DNA from: Anaerolineaceae bacterium
Lineage (GTDB): Bacteria > Chloroflexota > Anaerolineae > Anaerolineales > Anaerolineaceae
Direction of reading: 5' to 3'
DNA length: 64,000 nt
NCBI GenBank assembly: GCA_002702705.1
Contig: PABH01000055.1
Location: 62,001 to 126,000, forward strand
Shown: one piece after another, positions 35,779 to 45,326 of the stretch
Numbering within the stretch: the stretch's first letter is position 1
How the letters are laid out: each line of letters starts with the position of its first letter
Made by a program: the position numbers and the translations under genes
Notes under the pieces: generated by a model
Told to the model about the DNA's origin: nothing
The model's database searches: none
Seen by the model: only the letters and a program-made list of their open reading frames with translations

Positions 35779-35803
35779 GGGACAGCGTCCCGCTAAAAGG
35801 GAC
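35779..35803 (+). promoter_or_regulatory. GGGAC/GTCCC/GGGAC operator-like repeats
   Basis: GGGAC (35779-35783), GTCCC (35787-35791) and GGGAC (35799-35803) form two overlapping inverted repeats just downstream of the expected transcription start. A repressor bound here would block this strong promoter; autoregulation by the IclR protein is the simplest idea. Confidence 0.45.
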
Positions 35804-35819
35804 AATTTCAAGAGGAAAA

Positions 35820-36593
35820 ATGCAAACGCTAAATCGTGCCATTCAAATATTAGACTGTTATACATTGGATCGATATGAATTGGGTGTTCGGGAGATCGCT
35901 CGGTTAACCGGTTTATCCACCAGTGTTTGTGGTCGATTAATGGCAGCTTTAAAAGATGAAGGCATTCTTAATCAAAACGAAGTTTCTAAAACCTATTCCA
36001 TTGGTCCAAAACCATTACGGTGGGCTGAAATATACTCCACCAATCTGGATATACGGAATGTGGCCCTTCCAATCATCAATGAATTATTGGTAAAGACTCA
36101 GGAAACTGTAAGTTTGTATATTTTAGATGGATCAGAACGGTTATGTATTGAGCGCATGGAAAGTGCTCAGAATGTGCGGATTGTTGCCCGGATTGGCAGA
36201 AGGTTACCATTGTATGCAGGTTCTGCCGGAAAGGTGTTATTGGCTTTTTTACCCTTTCACCGCCAGGAAGAAATTATTAAAGCGACAAATTTTACACCGT
36301 TTACCGACAGCACCATTACGAATCCCGATCAATTACGCCAGGAATTAAGAAAAATTCGGCAGCAAGGTTTTGCATTTAGTGACGGGGAGTGGGTGGCCGA
36401 TGCCGCCGGTATTGCAGCTCCCATTTTTGATCACAAAAACGATGTGATTGCCGCGCTTACCGTTTCCGGTCCGTCTTCTCGATTTTCTCCAACGTCCATT
36501 CAAACGTATAAGGAGGCCATCCTGCGGGGGGCTGAAAAAATATCTTTTGAACTGGGTTACGTCGGCAATATTTATTTCCAGCAAAAGCATTAG
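35820..36593 (+). CDS. IclR-family transcriptional regulator
   Basis: Regulator of 257 residues with an N-terminal winged helix (RAIQILDCYT, LGVREIARLTGLSTSVCGRL) and a C-terminal effector domain (PLYAGSAGKVLLAF, DGEWVADAAGIAAPIFD). The ATG at 35820 follows AGAGG. It sits between icd-acn (divergent) and citrate synthase (same strand), so control of citrate metabolism is likely. Family members sense small organic acids; the effector is unknown. Confidence 0.9.
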   Translation: MQTLNRAIQILDCYTLDRYELGVREIARLTGLSTSVCGRLMAALKDEGILNQNEVSKTYSIGPKPLRWAEIYSTNLDIRNVALPIINELLVKTQETVSLYILDGSERLCIERMESAQNVRIVARIGRRLPLYAGSAGKVLLAFLPFHRQEEIIKATNFTPFTDSTITNPDQLRQELRKIRQQGFAFSDGEWVADAAGIAAPIFDHKNDVIAALTVSGPSSRFSPTSIQTYKEAILRGAEKISFELGYVGNIYFQQKH

Positions 36594-36731
36594 TTTCATA
36601 AAGTCATCGGGTTGATTTTTAACCCTTTTGGGTACAGGTGAGGTACCTGAATCTTTCGTTCTTTTTGTTATCCCTACGAGGTGTTTTATTTAGAAAGTGC
36701 ATTGATCCAATCGCTAAAGGAGGAAGTAAAC

Positions 36732-38042
36732 ATGTTAGTTTCTGATCGAATTGAAGCTCAATTGCCAGGATGGCGGGAACGGGTGAACCGTTTACGAGGC
36801 AGTTGTGGTGACTTTAAGGTTTGTGATGTTACTATTTCACAAATTTATAGTGGTATTCGGGGTGTTCAAATCCAGGTTAGCGATATTTCACATGTTGATC
36901 CTTATGAGGGATTACGATTACGTGGTTATACCGTGTCAGAATTATTAAAACTCTTACCAAAAGCACCCAATTCAGATATGCCTTTGGCAGGGGGATTGTA
37001 TTATTTATTGTTGTGTGATGAATTACCTACTCAGGCAGAAGCAGACTGGGTGGAAAATGAATGGAAAAAACGATGTTTAATTCCCACCTATGTATTTAAT
37101 GTGCTGCGGCGATTACCCAAAGAAACCCATCCCATGACCTTATTTTCTATCGGAATAACCGCTTTACAGCGTGAATCCGTTTTTGCTAAAGCGTATGAAA
37201 GCGGTTTGATAAAGAGTGATTACTGGCGTTATTATTTGGAAGATGCCTTGAATTTAACAGCTAAGTTACCCGGATTAGCAGCATTTATTTATAATCTCAA
37301 ATATCAGGATGGGATCACGTTACCAGCTTCACCGACATTGGATTGGAGCGCTAATTTTGCCCATATGATTGATCGAACCGGTGATCCGGCTTACCATGAT
37401 TTATGTCGCTTATTTTTCTTTTTACATTCAGACCATGAAGGTGGTAATGTCAGTGCACATACTGCCCATTTGGTAAGTTCTGCTTTGTCAGACGTTTACT
37501 TATCTTCAGCTGCTGGCATTAATGGGTTAGCTGGTCCTCTGCATGGGTTAGCGAATCAGGAATGTCTCAAATGGCTGCTCACTGTGCGTGATCATTTTGG
37601 CGGATTACCTGAACAAGAAGACTTAAGAGCTTATTTATGGGAAACTCTGAATAATGGTGGTTTAATTCCAGGTTATGGTCACGGTGTTTTAAGGACAACA
37701 GATCCACGGTTTACAGCACAAATGGAATTTGCACGTAAGAATTTTCCTGAGGATGAACTAATTCAATTAGTCGAGTTGATTTATAATACCCTGCCGCCAA
37801 TATTAAAAGAACAGGGAAAAGTGTCCAATCCCTGGCCAAATGTTGATGCGATTAATGGTGCATTGCAGTATCACTTTGGCGTTAAAGAATTTGATTTTTA
37901 TACCGTTTTGTTTGGTGTCAGTAGAATCATGGGTTTAACAGCCCATGCCGTTTGGGCAAGAGCGCTAAATAAACCGATTGAACGTCCAAAATCCTTAACA
38001 ACAGAAATGTTAGAATCGATGGTGGTAACATGCGAAAGTTAG
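36732..38042 (+). CDS. gltA: Citrate synthase, eukaryote-like type
   Basis: Condenses oxaloacetate and acetyl-CoA, 436 residues. The sequence HSDHEGGNVSAHTAH and GPLHGLANQE match mitochondrial-type citrate synthase more closely than the usual bacterial GltA pattern (which has DHE and GPLHGGANE). The catalytic His and Asp motifs are present (GHGVLRTTDPR). The ATG at 36732 has AAAGGAGG upstream. The gap 36594-36731 contains small GGTAC and GGGTT inverted repeats but no strong terminator. Confidence 0.92.
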   Translation: MLVSDRIEAQLPGWRERVNRLRGSCGDFKVCDVTISQIYSGIRGVQIQVSDISHVDPYEGLRLRGYTVSELLKLLPKAPNSDMPLAGGLYYLLLCDELPTQAEADWVENEWKKRCLIPTYVFNVLRRLPKETHPMTLFSIGITALQRESVFAKAYESGLIKSDYWRYYLEDALNLTAKLPGLAAFIYNLKYQDGITLPASPTLDWSANFAHMIDRTGDPAYHDLCRLFFFLHSDHEGGNVSAHTAHLVSSALSDVYLSSAAGINGLAGPLHGLANQECLKWLLTVRDHFGGLPEQEDLRAYLWETLNNGGLIPGYGHGVLRTTDPRFTAQMEFARKNFPEDELIQLVELIYNTLPPILKEQGKVSNPWPNVDAINGALQYHFGVKEFDFYTVLFGVSRIMGLTAHAVWARALNKPIERPKSLTTEMLESMVVTCES

Positions 38043-38062
38043 TTTTTAGTGGAGCAAAAATA

Positions 38063-39829
38063 ATGGAAAACGGTTCCTATCAAATTTATGAAAAAAAAGT
38101 TGTTATTCGAATTCGGAATCGGATTTGCGATAATGTTGAAGAATTGTTATCCAGCACGATGTTTATGGACCTTTTAAATCGATATGTTCGTTTTCTTTTC
38201 AGAGAGCAATCCAGATTATTAAGGGTATTTACAAATGAAGAGAAAGTTACTCCCCAAGAATTAAAAACCATGCAGGAAACACTAATCCTTTTATCCAAAC
38301 TTCCAGCCGATCAAGTTAAGCAGCTGGTAAAAGATAGTGAAACTTTTTTTGAAGATATAAATTTATTCCGTGATTTTATTGAAAAATTTTATGATTACTG
38401 GCGTAGTTTACACCGCTTGGTTGTTTGTGACTCAATTCATGACCGTCTTGATCGTCGTCCGTACCGCACATTTAATGAAACGGTTGAGAAGTTGACCCAT
38501 GTGGTTCGCAGTGCCCAACGTGATGTACTTGAGAATCTGACTGGAAAACATCCTCGGGTTTATCGTCAGGTAAGCGCAGGTGCTGAAGTGGCTGCTATTG
38601 CGCTGTCTCATAAAATTCCGTACCCAACGGAAACCTTTGAAAAATTGAATGAGATATTGGTGACCCGCCAGGTATTAATTTATCCACCTATGATTTTTAA
38701 TTCCAGTATGAATAAACGGAGTGGTGTGTTCGAACGAGTAGATTATAATCCTCTGGAAGGGGTAGAGATAAAACCTCGGGAATGGTTGTGTTACCCGGCG
38801 AAGGTTGGCCCGTTGGTCATTATGATTTATTTTTCAATGCAGTATTTTGAACTGGGTTTTTCGTTAAGTAACTTGTTTGAGTTAGCAGATGATGAAGATC
38901 TCAAAAGAAAACCGGATGCGGTTTACATGTTTGGCGTACCTGCAAATGGTGATAAAGACCCAAATATTAATGAAACCATTTTTTATGATGATGAAGAAAA
39001 TGATATTTTGGTTGCAACGGTTCCTTTCCGTAAAGAGTATGGTTATTTTGGCTATTTGAAAAAGATGGTCTTAACCCTGCATAATATTAAAATGATGAAA
39101 ATGGGACGTTTACCCTTCCATGGGGCTATGTTCCATATCGTTTTACGAGGAAAACCAGCCACAACCGTGCTAGTGATGGGTGACAGCGGCGCTGGAAAAT
39201 CCGAGACTCTGGAAGCATTACGCGGCATCATTGAAGAAAAAGTTGAGGACCTGATTATCATTGCAGATGATATGGGATCTATTGAAATTCTCCCTGATGG
39301 AAGGATTGTCGGTTTTGGCACCGAGATTGGCGCATTTGTTCGCCTTGATGATTTGCAGGAAGGTTACGCCCTTGGTCAGATTGACCGTACCATTATTATG
39401 AATGCGGATCAGGTAAATGCCCGAGTGGTTATACCGATTACAAAATTCCAAGAGCTTATCCAAGGTTATGAAATTGATATCGTTTTATACGCCAATAATT
39501 ATGATACGGTTGATGAAGATCATCCGGTACTTAATCGAATAAAAAGTTCAGATCAGGCATTGGATATTTTTAGATCCGGTGCGGTGATGAGTAAGGGAAC
39601 CACCAGCAAGACTGGATTGGTGCATTCTTACTTTGCGAATATCTTTGGTCCCCCGCAGTACCGTGATTTACATGAAATCATTGCGAAAAAATATTTTGAT
39701 GCCTTTTATGAAAAAGGATTATTTGTCGGCGAAATGCGTACCCAATTGGGTATATTTGGAAAAGAACAGGATGGACCGATTGAGTCAGCCAGGGCTTTAC
39801 TGGATATGTTGATGGCCCAATCTGAATGA
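38063..39829 (+). CDS. HprK/PEP carboxykinase-superfamily P-loop protein
   Basis: Protein of about 588 residues with a unique helical N-terminal half and a C-terminal nucleotide-binding domain. The P-loop GDSGAGKSE resembles HPr kinase and PEP carboxykinase, followed by IIADDMGSIEI and RTIIMNADQVNARV. No HPr-like target is adjacent. Its place directly behind citrate synthase suggests a role with oxaloacetate/PEP, either as a PEPCK-like enzyme or as a regulatory kinase. The ATG at 38063 has GGAG 8 bases upstream; an ATG at 38030 would overlap citrate synthase by 13 bases and is possible. Confidence 0.7.
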   Translation: MENGSYQIYEKKVVIRIRNRICDNVEELLSSTMFMDLLNRYVRFLFREQSRLLRVFTNEEKVTPQELKTMQETLILLSKLPADQVKQLVKDSETFFEDINLFRDFIEKFYDYWRSLHRLVVCDSIHDRLDRRPYRTFNETVEKLTHVVRSAQRDVLENLTGKHPRVYRQVSAGAEVAAIALSHKIPYPTETFEKLNEILVTRQVLIYPPMIFNSSMNKRSGVFERVDYNPLEGVEIKPREWLCYPAKVGPLVIMIYFSMQYFELGFSLSNLFELADDEDLKRKPDAVYMFGVPANGDKDPNINETIFYDDEENDILVATVPFRKEYGYFGYLKKMVLTLHNIKMMKMGRLPFHGAMFHIVLRGKPATTVLVMGDSGAGKSETLEALRGIIEEKVEDLIIIADDMGSIEILPDGRIVGFGTEIGAFVRLDDLQEGYALGQIDRTIIMNADQVNARVVIPITKFQELIQGYEIDIVLYANNYDTVDEDHPVLNRIKSSDQALDIFRSGAVMSKGTTSKTGLVHSYFANIFGPPQYRDLHEIIAKKYFDAFYEKGLFVGEMRTQLGIFGKEQDGPIESARALLDMLMAQSE

Positions 39830-39835
39830 GCACCT

Positions 39836-39866
39836 AAAAAACGCCGCGTAAAAGCGGCGTTTTTTT
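39836..39866. terminator. Bidirectional terminator before htrA
   Basis: GC-rich stem ACGCCGC/GCGGCGT (39841-39847 and 39854-39860), loop GTAAAA, A-run before and T-run after. It sits between two converging genes and overlaps the htrA stop codon. Confidence 0.9.
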
Positions 39867-41007
39867 ATTGGTATGTAACTTCTCCCAAAGTGATTTCCGT
39901 TGTAATGGTTTGATTATTTCGGATGAGTTCCAATTGGATGGTTTGATTGGCTTCATAGTTAAATAAGGCGTTTACAAAAGAATGCGTTTCATCAATCGGA
40001 AAATCACCGATTTTTGTAATTATGTCGCCTTGACGTAATCCAGCCTGTTTTGCGGGTGTGTTACTGCCAACATCGGTAATATAAATCCCCCAATTAACGG
40101 GTAGATCGTAAAATGAAGCCATTCTGGGTGTGATACTTTGATAGGCTGCGCCAAAATAGGGGCGGGCAAAATACCCGTTGTTTATAATTTCTTGGCTGAT
40201 CTTTTGGGCAGTGTTGGATGGTACGGAAAAACCAAGGGCTTCCGCATTGGTAGCAGAACCTGATCCACGGATAACGAGTGTATTGATCCCGATTACTTCT
40301 CCAGCCAGGTTGACTAATGGACCGCCAGAGTTACCTTGGTTAATGGCAGCATCGGTTTGAATAAGATCATCCATAGAATACCCTTTACCTGAATCAATCG
40401 AACGTCCGGTTGCACTGATCACACCGACCGTGACTGAATTGCGAAATGTTCCCAAAGGTGATCCGATTGCAATAACGGATTCTCCCGGTTTTAAATTATC
40501 AGAATTGCCAAATTTTGCAACAGCTGGAATTGGTCCATCGATTTTTAAGACTGCCAAATCAGAAAAGATATCCCGGCTGATTAAATCCGCTGAACGATTG
40601 CTGCCGTCATTAAAAATAACGTTTAAATCATCGGTTCCTTCAACCACGTGGTTATTGGTGAGTATATATCCGCTCTCGGAAATAATGACTCCACTCCCGC
40701 TCACTTCCTGGTCCGGTGAGACGCCAAAAAAGGATACTCTGCCGCTGACCGTTCCGACCACAGTTACCACGGCGGGTTCAACCTGATTAACAACTCTTGT
40801 GATCGTCGTTTCAATATTTGAATTATCTACAAACAGCTGATTCGGTTCTGATGTGGCGGCCTGCGGCAAGGTGGATAATTCGGAAGATGGCTGTTGATTA
40901 TTGACAAAATTCATGGTGAGTATAGTGCCAGTGACCGCACCAAAAAAAGCGCAACCCGCGCCTATGATGAGAAGGGCTAATAAGATGACAATTCGTTTTG
41001 TGTTCAT
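39865..41007 (-). CDS. HtrA/DegP-like serine protease
   Basis: Membrane-anchored protease of 380 residues: one N-terminal helix (about 7-30), a linker, trypsin-like domain and one PDZ domain near the end. The triad is His in TNNHVVEG, Asp in SDLAVLK and Ser in GNSGGPL. One PDZ and a TM anchor indicate a DegS/HtrA-type quality-control enzyme outside the cell membrane. Monocistronic. Confidence 0.93.
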   Translation of the reverse strand: MNTKRIVILLALLIIGAGCAFFGAVTGTILTMNFVNNQQPSSELSTLPQAATSEPNQLFVDNSNIETTITRVVNQVEPAVVTVVGTVSGRVSFFGVSPDQEVSGSGVIISESGYILTNNHVVEGTDDLNVIFNDGSNRSADLISRDIFSDLAVLKIDGPIPAVAKFGNSDNLKPGESVIAIGSPLGTFRNSVTVGVISATGRSIDSGKGYSMDDLIQTDAAINQGNSGGPLVNLAGEVIGINTLVIRGSGSATNAEALGFSVPSNTAQKISQEIINNGYFARPYFGAAYQSITPRMASFYDLPVNWGIYITDVGSNTPAKQAGLRQGDIITKIGDFPIDETHSFVNALFNYEANQTIQLELIRNNQTITTEITLGEVTYQ

Positions 41008-41156
41008 AATTGTTTCCTAATATTTTATGTTTAATCGAAGTATACCTATTGAATATAAACAATTTATTAAAATCATATCAATTTGTTGATATATGGGATA
41101 TAGATTGTTCAATACTGGTTATGTACGAAAATGGTTTCACCGATTAAAATTCAAAG

Positions 41157-42023
41157 ATGGAAAAGCGGATCGTTTTTGTTTTTTTGATATTATTATTGGT
41201 TTCCTGCACAGGGAATTCAACCTTGAAAGAAACAAATCCAGTAGAAACTGAGTTGATTGAAATACCGACAATTGTTGCCAGTCCGATCGTAGAGCAGACT
41301 GAGACAGTTTCAACATCAACAGCTACGGCAGAACCAGAACCTACGGTTACAGAAGAGGTTATTCAATCCCAAGTTTGTGGATTATTTGCGGGTGAAGGAT
41401 TGGAAGCGCTGATGCAGCGTTTAACTAATCCATTTTACCGCCCTGAACCTGGTTCAGATAATCCGCACCAAGGTGTGGATTTTAGTGATTTGGATCCGGT
41501 TAACCGCATTGCGCTCAGTGGAAAAGCGGTTCATGCGATTTTACCCGGAAAAGTGGCTATGGTCATTAACGATCGTTTTCCCTATGGGAATGCGGTATTA
41601 ATTGAAACGACTTTGGAAAATTTACCACAATCCTGGTTGAATAAAATTGCAGTAAATCAACCTGTAGATAGAGAAATCTTTCATACTAATTTGACCTGCC
41701 CCGGTGATTGGGAAAATCCGGGCGGGGATATAAATCAGGTATCTTTTTATATTTTATATGCCCATTTTGAAGAAGTAAGTTCCTATCAGGTTGGCGAAAC
41801 AATTGAATGTGGTCAGGAGATTGGCAAAATTGGTATGTCCGGAAATGCCCTGGCACCGCATGTTCATGTAGAGATGCGCTTGGGTCCAAGTGGTGCAGTT
41901 TTTGATGATATGTCTCATTATGATAGCGGTGCATCACTTCAAGCGATGGAAAATTACTGTCGCTGGCGGGTGAGTGGATGGTATGAACTTTTAGATCCGA
42001 TGGATTTCTTTTTGATTCAATAA
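41157..42023 (+). CDS. M23-like (LytM) peptidase lipoprotein
   Basis: Lipoprotein of 288 residues with lipobox VSC at Cys17, a Thr/Glu-rich spacer and a LytM-type domain. Metal ligands are seen in HQGVDF and in HVHVEM, with another His in YAHFEEV, so the zinc site looks intact. Likely cleaves peptidoglycan cross-links. It converges with the M15-like gene, leaving only eight bases between the stop codons. Confidence 0.83.
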   Translation: MEKRIVFVFLILLLVSCTGNSTLKETNPVETELIEIPTIVASPIVEQTETVSTSTATAEPEPTVTEEVIQSQVCGLFAGEGLEALMQRLTNPFYRPEPGSDNPHQGVDFSDLDPVNRIALSGKAVHAILPGKVAMVINDRFPYGNAVLIETTLENLPQSWLNKIAVNQPVDREIFHTNLTCPGDWENPGGDINQVSFYILYAHFEEVSSYQVGETIECGQEIGKIGMSGNALAPHVHVEMRLGPSGAVFDDMSHYDSGASLQAMENYCRWRVSGWYELLDPMDFFLIQ

Positions 42024-42031
42024 TCGTTTAT

Positions 42032-42787
42032 CTACGGTTGCCTTAAATCACCATAACCCAAATCAATCATCCATTGGCAAATGATCGGACCACCAAATTC
42101 ATCTGGGATTGGATCTCTGCCATCGTTTATGGGCAGCCCATTGAATCCGCGGAAATAACCTTCCTCTCCGGTTAATTGGGATTCCGCAGCAGGGGAGAGA
42201 TCGCGGTCACCAATGGCGATGGCGTGGATATGAATGGGAGAGCCAGGATAAAGCTCATCAAAATCACGCAACCAGGCAGCAAAACCAGCAGTACGAAGAG
42301 CTAGGATAAGAGGTTCAATGTCATCATATAAAACCTTATATGTGCCGTATTGGATCACAGAAAGATCAACAGCTCCTCCTCCGTTGTGGGTACCAAAGCT
42401 TGCTGAAACCAGATTGGTGTAACTACCTTGCGTAAGGTGATACGCGGTTAATTGGAGTTCACCTCCATACAACTCCTGAGCGTGCAGCAACATTTGATAG
42501 GTTCGCTGGTTTATGGTGTAGCCATTAATTTCAACCAGATCGTAATTGTCTGGTGGTCTTAGACAGCCGACGGGACCAATGGGTGTTGATGTAGGCTGAA
42601 TGGTTGGGGGTAAGCTTGGTGTTGGGGTAGGAGTCGTTGTGGGTGTAGCAGTTGGAATATCGGTTTGGGTTGCAGTTATTGTGTTTTTAATAGGCTGTTG
42701 AGTTGCTTTAGAGTCTGATTGGCAGCCAGCCACAAATTGCCCGAATGCTAAGATGAGAATCAGGATAGAAATGAGACTTTTTTTCAT
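42032..42787 (-). CDS. M15-like peptidase lipoprotein
   Basis: Lipoprotein of 251 residues with lipobox VAGC, a Thr/Pro-rich linker (about 30-75) and a domain with GTHNGGGAVDLSV, matching the SxHxxGxAxD metal motif of M15/VanY-type carboxypeptidases (Ser replaced by Gly), and a later HIHAIAIGD histidine pair. A role in trimming peptidoglycan is inferred. Confidence 0.7.
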   Translation of the reverse strand: MKKSLISILILILAFGQFVAGCQSDSKATQQPIKNTITATQTDIPTATPTTTPTPTPSLPPTIQPTSTPIGPVGCLRPPDNYDLVEINGYTINQRTYQMLLHAQELYGGELQLTAYHLTQGSYTNLVSASFGTHNGGGAVDLSVIQYGTYKVLYDDIEPLILALRTAGFAAWLRDFDELYPGSPIHIHAIAIGDRDLSPAAESQLTGEEGYFRGFNGLPINDGRDPIPDEFGGPIICQWMIDLGYGDLRQP

Positions 42788-42850
42788 TTCATTTTCGTGA
42801 ACATAGGTTTTTTATTTTAATTGAACGTATCAATTTTAAAGAATTTCTGT

Positions 42851-45157
42851 TCATCCCGTAATGATTTTTTCTGCCGTTATGAGATCATCTTCCATACCGA
42901 AAATTTCAACTTCATCTTCGGTTTGTAAAATGGTATCACCATGTGGGATGATGATATCATTACCACGATGGATGCTAACCAAAATGGAATCATATGGAAA
43001 ATTTAAATCCTTTATCATTTTTCCAACTGAAACAGCACCTGCAGGAATGGTGATAATTTGGTGACGGGCATTGGGTTGGCCTGTATATTGCTGCAAATCG
43101 GAAGGTTCTACCAAGCTTTTTTCAACATTTTCCACACAGGCTTCTTCCGCAAAAATGGTTAAACGATCTCCTTTTTTCAAAATTGTGTATCCATCAACCA
43201 CTTGTAATCTACGACCACGCCGTAAGGAAACGATGACGCAATGTCCCGGTAATTTAATTTCACTGACCCTTTTCCCAATAACACGTGAATTGGCAGGAAT
43301 ATTAAGATTGATAAATCCGGCATCATCCAGTTTGCCTAATTTCAACGTTTCTACGCGGTGCTGCATCCGTGCTTTTTTGGTGATAGCGTGATCATAAGCT
43401 TTAATAATATCGTGGCGGCGAACAACGCCAATGATTTTACGTGAACCTTCTTTTTCCAACACTGGCAGCCGACCAATATTATGAGCGCCCATCCGATATA
43501 GTGCTTTCCACATTGGTTCATCAGGATATGTGACCATTAATCCTTGGGTGGTAGCAATATCCGCGACGATTTTTCCTTTTAAAGCTCCGGTTTGTCTGGC
43601 CTGATCCAAATCAGTTACCGTAACAACACCAACCAAATTTTGTTCAGCGCTAACAACCGGATAACCATGTTTGTGATTTTTTACGAACAAATCATCCAAG
43701 TCTTTAAGTGACATATCCAAGGTAACAAAATCAAAATCTCTGGTCATTACTTCTTCCACATTCACACCTTGCATGACGTCGATATCTACTGTATCTGATA
43801 ATTGGATTCCCCTGCGGGTAAGTTTTAATGTGTAAATTGAGTCTTTGCTAAGGATACGAGATATGAATGTACTTAGGACAGTTGTTAACATCAGTGGCAA
43901 TATTAATTGATAGTTGTTGGTCATTTCAAAAAGAATCAAAATTGCTGTCATTGGAGCATGAGTTGCACCACTGAAAAATGCAGCCATCCCTACCAGCGCA
44001 TAGGCACCTGAGCCTGCCGCAATATTGGGAAATACGGCGCTTGTCCATTTTCCAAAACTTGCGCCTAACATACTGCCCATGAATAGGGATGGAGCGAAGA
44101 TACCACCAGAATTTCCAGAGCCGAGGGTAAACAGCGTGGCTAATAATTTTAATAAAAATAACAATAAGGTAACGTGGGCAGCCATTTCACCAAATAAAGC
44201 GGGGGTTATCGTTTCATAGCCCACTCCAAAAACACGTGGTATGCCCATCGTTGTTTTATAACTCACCAAACCCAATAGACCGAGCAATAATCCACCTAAG
44301 GCTGGCTTGAGCCATTCCGACATATTGATTTTTTCAAACAAGTCTTCGGACCAATATAAAATTCGGCTAAAACCAACCGATGTAAAGGCGGCAATAATTG
44401 CCAATAAAGCATATAAAAGTAATTCCCATGGACTTTCCATTTTATATTGGGGGATTAAAAAGGCTCGGTTATTTCCGATAAACATATGTGCTACTGCATC
44501 TGCTGCAACAGCTGAAATAACCACTGCACCAAAATAAACGGTATTAATCCTGTTCAGGATAACTTCCATGGCGAAAATGGCACCTGCAATTGGTGCATTA
44601 AAGATGGCTGCTATACCACCTGCAGCACCACATGCCACCAGGGTTTTGGTGCGTTCTTCTGATAGTTTAAACACCTGCCCAATACTTGAACCGAGCGCGG
44701 AACCAATTTGGGCAATCGGACCTTCACTTCCTACAGATCCGCCGGTACCGATACAAATGGCTGAAGCAACAGCTTTAACTAAACCGACCTGAGGCCGAAT
44801 TTTTCCGCCGCGCAAGGCGACAGCTTCCATTACTTCCGGTACACCATGTCCTTTTGCCTCTCTTGCAAAACGATAAATAATTGGACCAGTAATCAAACCA
44901 CCGATCATAGGAATGATTACAAGGTGCCAGGGAGCAATCATATTTAACCAAGATCCCACATCTTCAAAGGTGAATTTCTGTGCGCTATCGACTAAGGTTT
45001 TAAAAACCACAGCACCTAATCCGGCACCGATACCAACAATTAAAGATGTACCAATGATGAGTGCAGATTCGGGAAATGAGCGACTTTTTAAATCAATAAC
45101 AAGTTTTTCATAGTTCGATTTCAAGTTTTTTTGTATATTTTGAAACATTTTATTCAT
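42851..45157 (-). CDS. CLC chloride channel/antiporter with CBS and RCK-C domains
   Basis: Membrane protein of 768 residues. The CLC core (about 30-440) has GTGGSVGSEGP with the gating glutamate Glu145, and GNSGGIFAPSLF. Behind it are a CBS pair (about 465-590) and two TrkA-C/RCK-C domains (about 600-768). The gating Glu is compatible with Cl-/H+ exchange or a channel. The cytoplasmic domains suggest nucleotide control. No ribosome site is clear; an ATG at 45148 is an alternative. Confidence 0.9.
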   Translation of the reverse strand: MNKMFQNIQKNLKSNYEKLVIDLKSRSFPESALIIGTSLIVGIGAGLGAVVFKTLVDSAQKFTFEDVGSWLNMIAPWHLVIIPMIGGLITGPIIYRFAREAKGHGVPEVMEAVALRGGKIRPQVGLVKAVASAICIGTGGSVGSEGPIAQIGSALGSSIGQVFKLSEERTKTLVACGAAGGIAAIFNAPIAGAIFAMEVILNRINTVYFGAVVISAVAADAVAHMFIGNNRAFLIPQYKMESPWELLLYALLAIIAAFTSVGFSRILYWSEDLFEKINMSEWLKPALGGLLLGLLGLVSYKTTMGIPRVFGVGYETITPALFGEMAAHVTLLLFLLKLLATLFTLGSGNSGGIFAPSLFMGSMLGASFGKWTSAVFPNIAAGSGAYALVGMAAFFSGATHAPMTAILILFEMTNNYQLILPLMLTTVLSTFISRILSKDSIYTLKLTRRGIQLSDTVDIDVMQGVNVEEVMTRDFDFVTLDMSLKDLDDLFVKNHKHGYPVVSAEQNLVGVVTVTDLDQARQTGALKGKIVADIATTQGLMVTYPDEPMWKALYRMGAHNIGRLPVLEKEGSRKIIGVVRRHDIIKAYDHAITKKARMQHRVETLKLGKLDDAGFINLNIPANSRVIGKRVSEIKLPGHCVIVSLRRGRRLQVVDGYTILKKGDRLTIFAEEACVENVEKSLVEPSDLQQYTGQPNARHQIITIPAGAVSVGKMIKDLNFPYDSILVSIHRGNDIIIPHGDTILQTEDEVEIFGMEDDLITAEKIITG

Positions 45158-45326
45158 ATTCTGAGTGCTTACTCCAAATTGTGGGAATCTTTTTTACTTA
45201 CTCCGCACCAAGTATACACCCATTTTTTTTGAGCCAAAACTGAAATTCAAATTTAGGAGCATTAAGAAACAAACAAAACGATAGATTGTTTACGGTTGAT
45301 TTCCGAAAATAACAAAAAAAATCTTT

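Noticed and set aside
44025-44537. Plus-strand ORFs inside the CLC gene
   Set aside because: Shadow frames rich in Pro/Lys opposite a clear gene; same for other antisense ORFs in the window.
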